A stretch of 64,000 nucleotides of DNA from Paenibacillus tritici. GTDB lineage: Bacteria > Bacillota > Bacilli > Paenibacillales > Paenibacillaceae. The stretch is from positions 124,001 through 188,000 of the forward strand of contig NZ_JABMKX010000010.1 in assembly GCF_013204885.1 (NCBI RefSeq), read 5' to 3'. The notes under the pieces are model-generated. The model searched no databases. It saw nothing but the letters and a program-made list of their open reading frames with translations, and was not told the DNA's origin. Numbering within the stretch: the stretch's first letter is position 1; each line of letters opens with the position of its first letter. The translations under genes and the position numbers were made by a program. This document shows, one piece after another, positions 17,468 through 26,555 of the stretch.

Positions 17468-19033
17468 TTATTGATGCTCTGCCTTGTACTGATCCAGCAG
17501 TTCCTTGGTAATCTGCACCCCTGCACCGGTAGTCCAGGCATCAATCTCCTTCTGCACATCCTCCCAAGCTCCTTCACCCAGCACATATTTCGTCATGACC
17601 GCACTCATCTTCTTATAGCTGTCCGGATTCTTGCTGGCATACTGTGAATTGTAGCTGAGGAACGGATTCTCCACCCCGATCTTGCTGATCGTATCGAGTG
17701 TAGCCTTTTGGAGCGCCAGGATGTCCGGTTCCTTGGAGTTGGCGTACACATATGGATCTGACCGGTTCTCCAGAATGAAGTTATTCGGCTTATCCAGCTC
17801 ATACTGCTTCTTCTGCTCCTCAGTCTGAACAGCCATTCCATCCTTGAACTCACTGGAATGAATGCCAGTGACTCCGGCTTTGGAGAACGCTACATTCTCC
17901 TCGGAAGCGGAGAAATCAAGGAAATCGACAATCTGCTGCACCTTGTCTTCCGGCACAGAGCTTGGAATCGCCCACAGTCCGTAGTATCCGGAGAGGATAG
18001 AAACGCCCTTCTGTCCGTTCGCGCCTTCAAGCACATCCACAATCGCGATTTCAGCCTTCGGGTCTGTCTGCTTCAGCTTCTCGACATTAGTCTCTACGAT
18101 ATCACTGACATTCCCGACAAAAGCCCCCGCTGTGCCTGCCAGGAATTTGCTCCGTGCCTGACCCTGGTTCTTCAGTACCGGCGCATCCTTGTCAATCAGG
18201 CCTTTGCTCCAGGAATCTCTCAGCCACTCCAGGAATGCCTTGTATTCAGGAGTCTGGAAATCACGGACAACCTTCTCTCCGTCCAGCTTCCACACATTAG
18301 GAATGCCGAAGGCATATTGGATCGGGAGTACGCCCGAGAAGGGACCGGGGCTGCTCACACCGTCTGAACCGTAGATCGTGAACGGAATGGTTTTGCCGCC
18401 GCCTGCCGGATCTTTCTCCTTGAACACCGCAAGTGCATTCGTCAGCTCATCCATCGTCTTCGGTACGGGCAGATTATATTTGTCCAGCCAGTCCTTACGG
18501 ATCAGGATATTGGCTTCGCCTCCGCCGTAGAGGCCGCGCGGCCGGGGAACGCCGTATATTTTGCCTTCAATCTTGGCACCGTTCCAGACCACCTCATCAA
18601 TCTGGCTGATATTCTTGGTCTTCTCCAGATATGGGGTCAGGTCATGGAAGGCACCCATCTTCACCAGGTTGTTGAACTTGTCGTCCTTCCCTCCGTCCAT
18701 CAGCAGCAGGTCATAGGAATCTCCGGCGGATACCGCCACGGAGAGCTTATCGGTGTAGGCCTCAGAGGGCACGAAGGTTACGTTCAGATCTACGTTGCCG
18801 CGCTTCTCCAGGTCCTCCAGGGCTTTGTTGTTCGTCATCTCCGGCGGATTGCCGAAGAGAATGGTCATCGCCTTGATGCTGGCCGGCTTGGCGGCTGTAC
18901 CGTTCTGGCTTCCACCCTCCGGTGCCGCTGTGCTGCCTGCCGCTGAATTTTTATCGCCGGAGCAGCCCGCCAGGGTAGTTACCATCAACGCCGCTGTGGC
19001 TACAAGCGGTACAAGCTTTCTTTTGAAACTCAT
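17468..19033 (-). CDS. Extracellular sugar-binding lipoprotein of CUT1 importer
   Basis: A 521-residue solute-binding protein, LplA-like, that delivers an oligosaccharide to the two permeases downstream. It has a signal peptide and the lipobox TTLAGCSG, a Gly/Ser/Ala-rich tether, and family 1 binding-protein phrases such as VSAGDSYDLLLMDGG, YGVPRPRGLYGGGEANILIRKDWLDK and ILSGYYGLWAIPSS. I chose ATG 19033 because GGGGG lies six bases upstream. The frame open further upstream lacks a signal sequence. A near-perfect cre box lies just before the gene. Divergent transcription of a YesM/YesN-type pair suggests that system controls it. Confidence 0.9.
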   Translation of the reverse strand: MSFKRKLVPLVATAALMVTTLAGCSGDKNSAAGSTAAPEGGSQNGTAAKPASIKAMTILFGNPPEMTNNKALEDLEKRGNVDLNVTFVPSEAYTDKLSVAVSAGDSYDLLLMDGGKDDKFNNLVKMGAFHDLTPYLEKTKNISQIDEVVWNGAKIEGKIYGVPRPRGLYGGGEANILIRKDWLDKYNLPVPKTMDELTNALAVFKEKDPAGGGKTIPFTIYGSDGVSSPGPFSGVLPIQYAFGIPNVWKLDGEKVVRDFQTPEYKAFLEWLRDSWSKGLIDKDAPVLKNQGQARSKFLAGTAGAFVGNVSDIVETNVEKLKQTDPKAEIAIVDVLEGANGQKGVSILSGYYGLWAIPSSVPEDKVQQIVDFLDFSASEENVAFSKAGVTGIHSSEFKDGMAVQTEEQKKQYELDKPNNFILENRSDPYVYANSKEPDILALQKATLDTISKIGVENPFLSYNSQYASKNPDSYKKMSAVMTKYVLGEGAWEDVQKEIDAWTTGAGVQITKELLDQYKAEHQ

Positions 19034-19056
19034 TGTCATCCCCCATTTGCTTGTAT

Positions 19057-19070
19057 TGATTGCGTTTACA
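19057..19070 (-). promoter_or_regulatory. cre-like site upstream of the sugar-binding lipoprotein gene
   Basis: Read on the minus strand, TGTAAACGCAATCA matches the cre consensus TGWAANCGNTNWCA at 13 of 14 positions. It lies 24-37 bases before the lipoprotein start codon, in the divergent gap shared with the histidine kinase gene. Confidence 0.65.
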
Positions 19071-19257
19071 TCGTGCTTACACTTTGGATTATAGAAGACG
19101 TCAGGACTTAAGAACATGCCGGATTCCAGCCAAAGTGTCACCATTTTTAAGATTTGCCGGGTTCGATGTTTCTCCCGTTTCTACAATGTACTATAATCTG
19201 TATAGGATAGCCTGCCCGGTATCCGTATTCCAAAACCCAGTAACGGATGTGGCCCTT

Positions 19258-21063
19258 ATGAATTCACCCTTCTTCAGCTTTTTGCGGCGGAGCTTCTATA
19301 TTAAGATGATTGTGGTCATGTTCGCCATCTCTGTGATCCCGCTGATTGTCTTGTCCTTTATCTCTGTAAGCGTATCCAGTACAACTGTAGAGCAGCAGGT
19401 GAACCGCCTGAATGCCCAGCTTGTCAATCAGGTCGTGGACCGTATCGAATTAACGATGACCCGGTTGAGGGAATTAAGTGAGCAATACTCACGGATCTCG
19501 TCCATTCAAGGGGCACTGGTGTCGCCTTCGGCCCAGTATTTTGAAGAGGTTGTCCGCAAAAAGGATCTGATCTCGGTGCTCAGCAGCGCCTCAGCCATTA
19601 TCGGGAATGTGGAAGGCCTGCAGGTCTATTCGGCCGTTACAGGAGAAGTCCTCTCCTCCACGGAAGCCCCGGCCACCCTGGAAGCGTCCCCGTACCGTCC
19701 GCTGATTGAAGCGTATCTCGCTTCGGGACGGCCGAATCTGTTCCTGGACAAACACTCGCTGCCGGAGCTTGCCATCCTGAATTCCTCCACCTATTATATC
19801 TCACGGGTTCCCTTCGATTTATATAAGGACCTTAAGGGAGTGCTGCTGATCTCCATGAGCAACAGCCAATACCAGCAGCAGATCGAGAATATTCAGCTTG
19901 GGAGCAAGGGCTCTATTTCGCTGCTGACCGAAGACGGCCTGAGCATTGCCACCACCAGTAAGCTGGAGAAACAGGAGGATACGCAGCGGGTGCAGGAGAT
20001 TCTGAAGCGCTGGAAGGAGCTGAACCGCCCGGACCAGTTCGCAGCTGGCTCCTCCATTGTCTCAGTGAAACAGACCTCCACCTACGACAAGTGGATCGTG
20101 CTCTCGGAGATTCCGTCCAAGGAGCTTACAGCCAGCGCCGAGATTATTCGCCGGACCGTCACTTATTTCCTGGTGCTTCTGGCCTTGCTCGGGGCGCTGT
20201 GCGTGGTCGGCTTCGGGTATCAGCTCTACCGGCCTCTACAGGCTGTAAAGCGGCAGGTCGATGCACTGAAGAAAGGGCATTTTGATGCCCGGGTCACGCA
20301 TTTCGCTAACAATGAGATCGGCGATCTGGGGCGGATGCTCAATACAATGGCCGTCCGCATTCAGGATCTGCTGGCCGACCTGCATGATTCCGAGGACCTG
20401 AAGCGCAAGCTGGAGATCCGGGCGCTGCAATCGCAGATCAACCCCCATTTCATGTACAATACCTTAAATACGATCCGCATGTTCGCCATGATGAAGGATT
20501 ATGAGAAGATTAACTCGCTGATGGGACGGCTGGTGGCCTTGCTGCGGTATTCGATGGAGAACTTCGAGCAGACGGTGCAGCTGCAGCAGGAGCTTGATTA
20601 TCTGGCGGATTATGTCGGACTGCTCAATATGCGCTACAAGTGCCAGATCCATCTGGAGGCTGAAATTGAGGAGCCGCTGAGAGGGATGCAGATTCCTAAG
20701 CTGAGTCTTCAGCCGCTGATTGAGAACTCCGTGTTCCACGGCATTCTCCCGCGCAAGGCAACGGAAGGACATATCACTGTGCGCGTGTTCAGCAGTCCGG
20801 GCGGGAGCCATATTATCCTTGAGGTCAAGGATGATGGTACAGGTCTTGAAGAGGCTGAACTGAAGAAGCTGCAGCTCCATCTCCAGCAGGAAGAGTCCAC
20901 GGAGAATATCGGGCTGCAGAATGTATGGATGCGGATGAAGCTGCTATTCGGATCAGGTACCCAGATTCTGCTCTCCAGTACGCCGGGCGAAGGCTTGATC
21001 ATCCGTATGCTGCTGCCGTCCGAGACCGTTCTTATTAGGGAGGAACATCATGAATCACTATAG
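19258..21063 (+). CDS. YesM-family sensor histidine kinase
   Basis: A 601-residue membrane kinase. It has an N-terminal membrane helix (IVVMFAISVIPLIVLSFISV), an extracytoplasmic cache-like domain of about 250 residues, a second helix (YFLVLLALLGALCVVGFGY), a HAMP domain, and the His_kinase box QSQINPHFMYNTLNTI with the phospho-acceptor His near residue 397. The ATPase N-box is LQPLIENSVFHG and the G-box follows as DDGTGLEE. The start is uncertain. ATG 19258 directly precedes the hydrophobic segment but has only a weak ribosome site. It overlaps the regulator gene by 14 bases and is divergent from the sugar transporter it probably controls. Confidence 0.88.
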   Translation: MNSPFFSFLRRSFYIKMIVVMFAISVIPLIVLSFISVSVSSTTVEQQVNRLNAQLVNQVVDRIELTMTRLRELSEQYSRISSIQGALVSPSAQYFEEVVRKKDLISVLSSASAIIGNVEGLQVYSAVTGEVLSSTEAPATLEASPYRPLIEAYLASGRPNLFLDKHSLPELAILNSSTYYISRVPFDLYKDLKGVLLISMSNSQYQQQIENIQLGSKGSISLLTEDGLSIATTSKLEKQEDTQRVQEILKRWKELNRPDQFAAGSSIVSVKQTSTYDKWIVLSEIPSKELTASAEIIRRTVTYFLVLLALLGALCVVGFGYQLYRPLQAVKRQVDALKKGHFDARVTHFANNEIGDLGRMLNTMAVRIQDLLADLHDSEDLKRKLEIRALQSQINPHFMYNTLNTIRMFAMMKDYEKINSLMGRLVALLRYSMENFEQTVQLQQELDYLADYVGLLNMRYKCQIHLEAEIEEPLRGMQIPKLSLQPLIENSVFHGILPRKATEGHITVRVFSSPGGSHIILEVKDDGTGLEEAELKKLQLHLQQEESTENIGLQNVWMRMKLLFGSGTQILLSSTPGEGLIIRMLLPSETVLIREEHHESL

Positions 21064-22663
21064 AGTTGTCCTGGTAGAAGACGAGATTCCGGCAAGAACG
21101 GTATTCCGCCATTTCATTGAAGAACGTGCAGATCTGTTCACCCTTGTCGGCGAAGCTGAAGATGGCCGGGACGGGCTGGAGCTGTTCCTGAAGCATAAGC
21201 CGGAGCTTGTCGTCACCGATATTACGATGCCGGGAATGAACGGGCTGGAGATGCTGCGCGAGATTGAGCGAAGCGGGGTGCGTGCGCCGCAGATTATTAT
21301 CCTGACCTGTCATCAGGACTTCCACTATGCCCAGCAGGCCATTCATCTGAAGGCAGCCTCCTATCTGATTAAGGATGACTGCCTCTCTGATCCGGGCCTG
21401 TTAACCCGGACGATGGAAGAGCTGGCGGTCCTGGCGGATTCACGCGATGAGACAAGGGATAATTACCTGCAGCTGGAGCAGCAGGTGCGGCTGAGTGAAG
21501 TGGAGATCGAGCAAAGCCTGTTCCTGGACATGCTGCGCAGTCCGGCGGCCGAAGCCAAGTGGCTGCGCAGCCTGGAGGAATCCCAGCTTCCGCTTCACGG
21601 CCAAGGCTTCAAGACCCTGCTGCTGGAGCTGGACCGCAACTCCCTGCGCTTCCCGTTAGACCAGCTGGAGGAGCTGAAGCTGTGGCAATTTGCCGGCGTG
21701 AACGTGCTGAAGGAGCTGCTTGGCAGCATAGGTCCGCATAAAGTCATCGCCCTCGACAAAGGGCGGTTCCTCGCCTTATATACCGATACCTTGAGGACAG
21801 GGCGCCCGAGCCTGTTGGAGCAGGTGCTGGAGTCTTTTGCCGCGAATCTCAAAATGAGATGCATCGCTCTGCTGTGCAGCTTCGAACAGGGTCTGGGGGA
21901 ATGGCCGGAGGCGCTGAAGCGGCTGGCTTCTGCACCCTACCCGTTCTTTTACCGCTGTGATGAGAGCATCGGCATTGGAGAGTGGGAGCAGCTCTCCAGC
22001 TTCCAGCGGATTCCCGAGCCGCTCAGCCGGTTCTGGAGCAAGGTGCTGAAGAAAGCGCTGCTGGAGCCGCATCTCAATACGGCGGCACTGGAGCAGGAGC
22101 GCCTGTCCCTGTACCGTCAGGCCATGGAGCAATCCTGGGACCCGGAGCAGGTCAAATCGCTGTATCTGAGAGTCTTCCTGGATATGAGCCATAACGTAAT
22201 CGGAGCCGATGGCGGTGCGGAGCTTGAAGCCGACCTGCGCAAAAAAATAGAGCGGTGTCAGACCTTCAACTCCGTGCACGAGATGACCTGCGATTATTTC
22301 CGCAAGCTCCAGCAGCTCCAGGAGGGCGGCCGGAAGATTGACGCCTCCATCACAAGAATCATTCAGCAGATGCGCGAAGACCTCAGCTATCCCTACAAGC
22401 TGGAGGAGCTGGCGGCTTCGATCAATTACAGCGTGCCTTATTTCAGCTCCATGTTCAAGAAAGCCGTCGGGGAGAGCTTCATCCAATATCTGACCCGCCT
22501 GCGGATTGAACAGGCCAAGCTGCTGCTGCTCACCACCGATCAGAAAACCTTCGAAATCTCCGAATCCATCGGATTCGAGAACTACCGCTCCTTCAACCGC
22601 ATCTTCAAAAAAGAGGCCGGGGTCTCCCCATCCGATTACCGCCGGCAGGGTACGGTGATGTAA
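21050..22663 (+). CDS. YesN-family response regulator with AraC DNA-binding domain
   Basis: A 537-residue response regulator partnering the upstream kinase. The receiver domain (1-120) carries the acidic pair VEDE, phospho-acceptor D57 in VVTDITMPGMNG, and the conserved Lys in YLIKDD. A long middle region of unclear fold follows. The last 100 residues form an AraC double HTH (LEELAASINYSVPYFSSMFK and ISESIGFENYRSFNRIFKKE). The ribosome site GGGAGG lies inside the end of the kinase gene, so translation is coupled. Likely targets are the divergent transporter and lyase genes. Confidence 0.9.
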   Translation: MNHYRVVLVEDEIPARTVFRHFIEERADLFTLVGEAEDGRDGLELFLKHKPELVVTDITMPGMNGLEMLREIERSGVRAPQIIILTCHQDFHYAQQAIHLKAASYLIKDDCLSDPGLLTRTMEELAVLADSRDETRDNYLQLEQQVRLSEVEIEQSLFLDMLRSPAAEAKWLRSLEESQLPLHGQGFKTLLLELDRNSLRFPLDQLEELKLWQFAGVNVLKELLGSIGPHKVIALDKGRFLALYTDTLRTGRPSLLEQVLESFAANLKMRCIALLCSFEQGLGEWPEALKRLASAPYPFFYRCDESIGIGEWEQLSSFQRIPEPLSRFWSKVLKKALLEPHLNTAALEQERLSLYRQAMEQSWDPEQVKSLYLRVFLDMSHNVIGADGGAELEADLRKKIERCQTFNSVHEMTCDYFRKLQQLQEGGRKIDASITRIIQQMREDLSYPYKLEELAASINYSVPYFSSMFKKAVGESFIQYLTRLRIEQAKLLLLTTDQKTFEISESIGFENYRSFNRIFKKEAGVSPSDYRRQGTVM

Positions 22664-22860
22664 CAACCTCCGGTGGTGGCGGAAGCGTCTACTCCGGACG
22701 AAATCCTTGCTAAGCAAAGTGGGGCGTCCGCTAGCTGACTAGCGTCTTATGAGGACCCCATTTATGAGGTTACTGATATGAGGCGCCTCTTATGAGTTTC
22801 CTGTTATGAGGTTACTGTTATGAGGTGCCTGTTACTGGCTTCCTCTTATATAGTTGGAAA
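22664..22860 (+). repeat. 14-bp tandem repeat downstream of the YesN-type gene
   Basis: Units starting TATGAG recur at 22748, 22763, 22777, 22791, 22805 and 22819. Degenerate copies at 22833 and 22847 keep the spacing. The period is exactly 14 bp after the first interval (15 bp), and the consensus is close to TATGAGGTTNCTGT. No gene is visible. The first 80 bases of this interval show nothing special. Confidence 0.75.
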
Positions 22861-22990
22861 AATGTATCTTAATTTGGATGTTTGGCAGTATTTGAGGGGA
22901 TTAGTTGGATAAATGCTATTTAATTTCATGCATATCCTCGAATCCGATCCATACGTAGCCTAGTAAGTGCCTTTTTTCCAACTATGTCCT
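22851..22990. repeat. Dispersed TAGTTGGA units
   Basis: TAGTTGGAAAAATGTATCTT at 22852 and TAGTTGGATAAATGCTATTT near 22902 are direct copies, both followed by AATTT. An inverted copy reads as TAGTTGGAAAAAAGGCACTT on the minus strand at about 22967-22986. They resemble a short interspersed family. The stretch from 22990 to 23125 shows no gene or structure I can name. Confidence 0.5.
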
Positions 22991-23129
22991 CCAAAGGGTT
23001 ATTTTGTTCCTAAGCAAGTGGAGGAAATCCATCTATTACCGTCAATCACCTGTTACTACCGGATACTGCAGGCGCATCCAAAAACCTTGCTATTGCTGTT
23101 CCCGGCATCTTTCACTGTCTCTTAACGAA

Positions 23130-23174
23130 AAGGCCCCTATCCTCACCCGAAATCCAGGTGAAGACAGGGGCCTT
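23130..23174 (-). terminator. Terminator of modAB
   Basis: AAGGCCCCTATCCTCACC and GGTGAAGACAGGGGCCTT form a long stem with two mismatches. On the minus strand it is followed by TTTTCGTT. It begins 13 bases beyond the modB stop codon. Confidence 0.8.
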
Positions 23175-23186
23175 GCTTGTAGCCTA

Positions 23187-23849
23187 TCAGGAACGGCGGT
23201 TCACGAACATCAGCATAAGCGCGGAAATGACGATTATCGAGCCTACCCACATCCAGGCCAGGGTCATGTTGCCTCCGTCCACCGCTACATAGATTGCAGT
23301 GGGCACCGTCTGTGTGCGTCCCGGAATATTCCCGGCCACCATAATCGTTGCCCCGAACTCACCCAGCCCGCGGGCAAATCCAAGCACATAACCGGCAGCC
23401 AGTGAGCGGCCCGCCAGCGGGAGGGTAACATAACGCAGCACCTGCAGCTCGCTGGCACCCTGCGCACGCGCCGCATCCTCCAGGTCCTTCTCCACACCCT
23501 CGAAGCCTGCTTTGACTGTGCGGTATACGAGCGGAAAAGCCACCACGACTGCGGCAATGACCGCCGCCCCCCAGGTGAACAGAATCGTCTGCTCCGTGAA
23601 TTGTTCATACAGCCTGCCGATCCAGCTCCGCCGCCCGAGGATCACCAGCAGTACGAAGCCGACTACTGTCGGCGGGAGAACCAGCGGAAGCAGCAGGACC
23701 GTCTCGACCAGGTTGTGTCCGAAGAACCTGCGTCCAGCCATCTTACGGGCAGCTAGCACTGCGAGCAGGAATACGATGAGACTGGTTAATACCGAAATCT
23801 TAAGCGACAGCCAGACCGGGGCGAAAAAATCAGTCCAATTGATCTCCAT
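23187..23849 (-). CDS. modB: Molybdate ABC transporter permease ModB
   Basis: The membrane channel of a molybdate (or tungstate) importer. The protein, about 220 residues, has five predicted helices and the ATPase-contact loop FEGVEKDLEDAARAQGASELQ, followed by GFARGLGEFGATIMVAGNIP, which is diagnostic for ModB. ATG 23849 has GGGGTGG upstream. A GTG three codons earlier is an alternative. It lies 28 bases after modA. The ATPase modC, normally third in the operon, is absent: a terminator follows immediately. Confidence 0.92.
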   Translation of the reverse strand: MEINWTDFFAPVWLSLKISVLTSLIVFLLAVLAARKMAGRRFFGHNLVETVLLLPLVLPPTVVGFVLLVILGRRSWIGRLYEQFTEQTILFTWGAAVIAAVVVAFPLVYRTVKAGFEGVEKDLEDAARAQGASELQVLRYVTLPLAGRSLAAGYVLGFARGLGEFGATIMVAGNIPGRTQTVPTAIYVAVDGGNMTLAWMWVGSIIVISALMLMFVNRRS

Positions 23850-23877
23850 TTCTTCCACCCCATCTACTCAGAATTAC

Positions 23878-24666
23878 TTATTGGGCCAATTGAAAACCGT
23901 AGCTGCTAAAGACCGAACTTGCAGCAGAAGTCTGTACATACCGATAGAAGGCTGTGGCTTCCGCCTGATGCCGGGAATCCTTCACAACTCCGGCCGGATA
24001 ATGAATCGTCTTATGTACATGTTCCCCTACGGTCAGGGCAATCTTCACTTTCTTCGAGGTTAACGCGTCCGTCTTGTAGACGAAGCCGGCATCTGCATTC
24101 CCTGTTTCCACATAGGACAGTACCTGGCGGACATCCTTGGCGAAGACCAGCTTGCCTTGCAGCGTATCCCATACCTTCTTCGCTGTTAAGGACTGCTGGG
24201 CGTATTGTCCGGCTGGTACCGATTCCGGCTGCCCTAGGGCAATCTTTCGGAAGGGTTGCCCGGTAAGGTCTGTAAGGGTTGTAAGCTTCGTGTTCGAGTC
24301 CGAAGGAACGACTACGACCAGCTGGTTCTTCAGCAGCATCTTGTGCTGCCCGATCAAGCCCTTGTCCACCAGCGCCTTCATCTGCTTATCGCCTGCCGAG
24401 AAGAATACATCTGCCGGTGCGCCCTGTTCGATCTGTTTCTGCAACGTACCGGAGGCGCCGTAATTGAACACCAGCTTAATCTCAGGATGCTGCTGCTCAT
24501 ATTGAACCGCGATCTTGTCGAGACTGTCCTGCAGACTCGCCGCTGCGGAGACCATAATCTCCGTCTTCTTAACTGCCGCCTCTGCATCCCCTAACGAACC
24601 GGCAGACACTCCCGCTACCAGGATAAGCACCAGCAATCCCACAATCCACTTCTTCAGCAAGCCCAT
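23878..24666 (-). CDS. modA: Molybdate-binding protein ModA
   Basis: The extracellular binding protein of the molybdate importer, 262 residues. A signal peptide (KKWIVGLLVLILVAGVSAG) is followed by the ModA signature ITVSAAASL-like EIMVSAAASLQDSLDKIAVQYEQ, then NYGASGTLQKQIEQGAPADVFFSAGDKQM, TGNADAGFVYKTDAL and PAGVVKDSRH. No lipobox Cys is seen, so anchoring would rely on an uncleaved signal. The start is unusual. GGGAGGT directly abuts ATG 24666, too close for good initiation, while TTG at codon 3 would have normal spacing. An inverted repeat just upstream may be an operator. Confidence 0.92.
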   Translation of the reverse strand: MGLLKKWIVGLLVLILVAGVSAGSLGDAEAAVKKTEIMVSAAASLQDSLDKIAVQYEQQHPEIKLVFNYGASGTLQKQIEQGAPADVFFSAGDKQMKALVDKGLIGQHKMLLKNQLVVVVPSDSNTKLTTLTDLTGQPFRKIALGQPESVPAGQYAQQSLTAKKVWDTLQGKLVFAKDVRQVLSYVETGNADAGFVYKTDALTSKKVKIALTVGEHVHKTIHYPAGVVKDSRHQAEATAFYRYVQTSAASSVFSSYGFQLAQ

Positions 24667-24671
24667 ACCTC

Positions 24672-24697
24672 CCTAAATACATCCATGTATATTTAGG
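24672..24697. promoter_or_regulatory. Inverted repeat upstream of modA, candidate operator
   Basis: CCTAAATACAT and ATGTATATTTAGG face each other across CC, with a two-base asymmetry. It starts six bases from the modA start codon, overlapping the leader. Two further TAnATnTTTAG-like copies occur at about 24733-24745 and 24751-24763, so the promoter region carries three related AT-rich boxes. Molybdate-responsive repression is the natural inference, but the protein is unknown. Confidence 0.5.
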
Positions 24698-24801
24698 TGA
24701 TATTCTATCATATGAATTTTCATTATTCTATATATTTAGTTATGTTTGTATATGTTTAGCTATAAATAGTATCGAATTTATGAAGTTTAATCCCCAATAA
24801 C

Positions 24802-24838
24802 AAATAAAAGACCCCGTCCTATGATTAAGGAAAGGGCC
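24802..24838 (-). terminator. Terminator of the SigY-like operon
   Basis: GACCCCGTCC and GGAAAGGGCC pair with wobble pairs and one mismatch around a nine-base loop. On the minus strand TTTTATTT follows. It lies 21 bases beyond the stop codon of the last gene of the operon. Confidence 0.7.
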
Positions 24839-24858
24839 CGTCAACTTTAGGATTAACC

Positions 24859-25629
24859 TCATAATTCTTGTTCCTTGAATATCCGTTGGCTAAGCAAGAC
24901 CGACAATATGGAGAGTAGCAGTGTAATGCCCAGAGGAATAGTCCAGTGATCGGGCAGGGTTTTCTCCGAGAGGATATCGGACATAATGGTGTTCAGCCTT
25001 CCGGGCAAGTAGCGGTTAAGATAAGGTACCATATTCAAAAGGCTTATAACGAAATAGGCCACGAATCCGGCAAAAAAGGCTTGCGTAAACGTTCGGGCAA
25101 GCACGCTGACCAATATGGAAACACAGATTATAAAAACCCCATAAATCCAGTACAACAGAAAAGCCAAATACAGATTCGGAATGGAAAACTCACCAAAAAT
25201 GATAAAGGTATACAAGATACATACGAAGCTGGCTGCACCGCAAGCAAGAGTGAAGATCAGTACTCTTGAAGCAATTTTGCTTAATAAAAAAGAAGACCTG
25301 GAGAGTCCCTTGGTCAACAGAAAGGCGGCTGTCCCGTTTCTTTTCTCATCAACAATTGTACTGCAAACCAAGAGAATCACTACTATAATTCCCGCCTGCT
25401 TCAGATTATTAAAAGTATCCTTGTAGGCATCGGTGTATACAGGAGCGGGGACATTAATGATGCTGCCGGGACCTAATTTACTGGAGTAAGCCTTCATTAA
25501 TTCCGGTTCGAACTTCGCTGAAAGCGGCCCTGACAGGGCAAAAAATACGAATACACCCAATAAGATCAGCATTTTTTTGCTCACGATCAGCTCTTTCAGA
25601 TCTTTTCTAAAAAGCACCTTAACATTCAT
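24859..25629 (-). CDS. yxlG: ABC-2 family transporter permease (YxlG-like)
   Basis: A 256-residue polytopic membrane protein, the permease half of an ABC-2 exporter. After a cytoplasmic start (VLFRKDLKELIVSKKMLILLGVFVFFALSGP) there is an extracellular loop and about five further helices, with the family phrase STIVDEKRNGTAAFLLTKGLSRSSFLLSKI. It overlaps the ATPase gene by four bases (ATGA). Its place at the end of a sigma-factor operon matches YxlG of the B. subtilis sigY operon. The transported substrate is unknown. Confidence 0.83.
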   Translation of the reverse strand: MNVKVLFRKDLKELIVSKKMLILLGVFVFFALSGPLSAKFEPELMKAYSSKLGPGSIINVPAPVYTDAYKDTFNNLKQAGIIVVILLVCSTIVDEKRNGTAAFLLTKGLSRSSFLLSKIASRVLIFTLACGAASFVCILYTFIIFGEFSIPNLYLAFLLYWIYGVFIICVSILVSVLARTFTQAFFAGFVAYFVISLLNMVPYLNRYLPGRLNTIMSDILSEKTLPDHWTIPLGITLLLSILSVLLSQRIFKEQEL

Positions 25630-26555
25630 CGGGCCGTCACCATTTTCAGAAAAAATTGTTCAAGGGTTGGTTCCGTCACTTTAAACAAGGAAAGGGGAAT
25701 CCCGGCACTCGACATCATACTGGGAATATAGATTTGTGCTGCCCTTAAATTAACTACACTTATGCTTAATGATTGCTTGTCTTCCAGAATCTCTACTTCC
25801 AGCACCTCTGAATGCCCGCTTAACAAGGAAGCTGCGGACTGTAGAAGATACATGTCCTCAGTCTGAAGCTCAAGTGTATTTAAGGCGAATTGGCTCTTAA
25901 TGCTAAGCAGCGAATCATCTGCAATCACCCTCCCCTGATCCATCATCAGAATCCGGTCGCAGATTTCTTCAACATCATGAAGATTATGTGAGGACAATAA
26001 TACGGTCAGTTCACCCGCAAGGGACCGGATAAGATCCATTACTTCACTTCTGCCGATCGGATCGAGCGCGGAGGTCGGTTCGTCAAGTACAAGAATCGTA
26101 GGCTCAGAGATCAAAGCTTGAGCAATGCCAAGCCGCTGTTTCATTCCCCGCGAGAGGCTTCCTATCTTTTGGTTGCACCCTTCAAGTCCAACCTTATGGA
26201 GCAGCTCATCAATTCGGCTGGTTAACGAAGGCCCCTGCTTATGATGCAGATTCCCTACAAACAGCATGAGCTCTCTGGGCTTCATCCATTTATAATATTG
26301 CGGGACATCCGGTACGAAACCAAGCCGGGAATCGTGAGTCTTACCGAATTGCAATTCTTCTCCATCAATCCGGATACTCCCCGAAGTCGGACGCGACAGC
26401 CCGCAGAGCATTTTCAAGGTAGTTGTTTTCCCTGCTCCGTTGGCTCCCAATATGCCATAAACCGATAGTGCGGGGACCTTTACAGTGATATTATTTACAG
26501 CCGTGAAGGCTCCGAATTTTTTGCATAACTGCCCGGTTTCCAGAATATAACTCAC
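25626..26555 (-). CDS. yxlF: ABC transporter ATP-binding protein (YxlF-like)
   Basis: The 309-residue ATPase of the exporter. It contains Walker A GANGAGKTT, the Q-loop region, signature LSRGMKQRLGIAQAL, Walker B ILVLDEPTSALDP and the H-loop SSHNLHDVEEI. A C-terminal regulatory extension of about 90 residues follows. I use GTG 26555 (MSYILETGQL), because AAAGGAG lies upstream and the stop of the preceding small gene overlaps it by four bases. The longer open frame would run through that gene. Position and partner genes support the YxlF assignment. Confidence 0.87.
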   Translation of the reverse strand: MSYILETGQLCKKFGAFTAVNNITVKVPALSVYGILGANGAGKTTTLKMLCGLSRPTSGSIRIDGEELQFGKTHDSRLGFVPDVPQYYKWMKPRELMLFVGNLHHKQGPSLTSRIDELLHKVGLEGCNQKIGSLSRGMKQRLGIAQALISEPTILVLDEPTSALDPIGRSEVMDLIRSLAGELTVLLSSHNLHDVEEICDRILMMDQGRVIADDSLLSIKSQFALNTLELQTEDMYLLQSAASLLSGHSEVLEVEILEDKQSLSISVVNLRAAQIYIPSMMSSAGIPLSLFKVTEPTLEQFFLKMVTAR

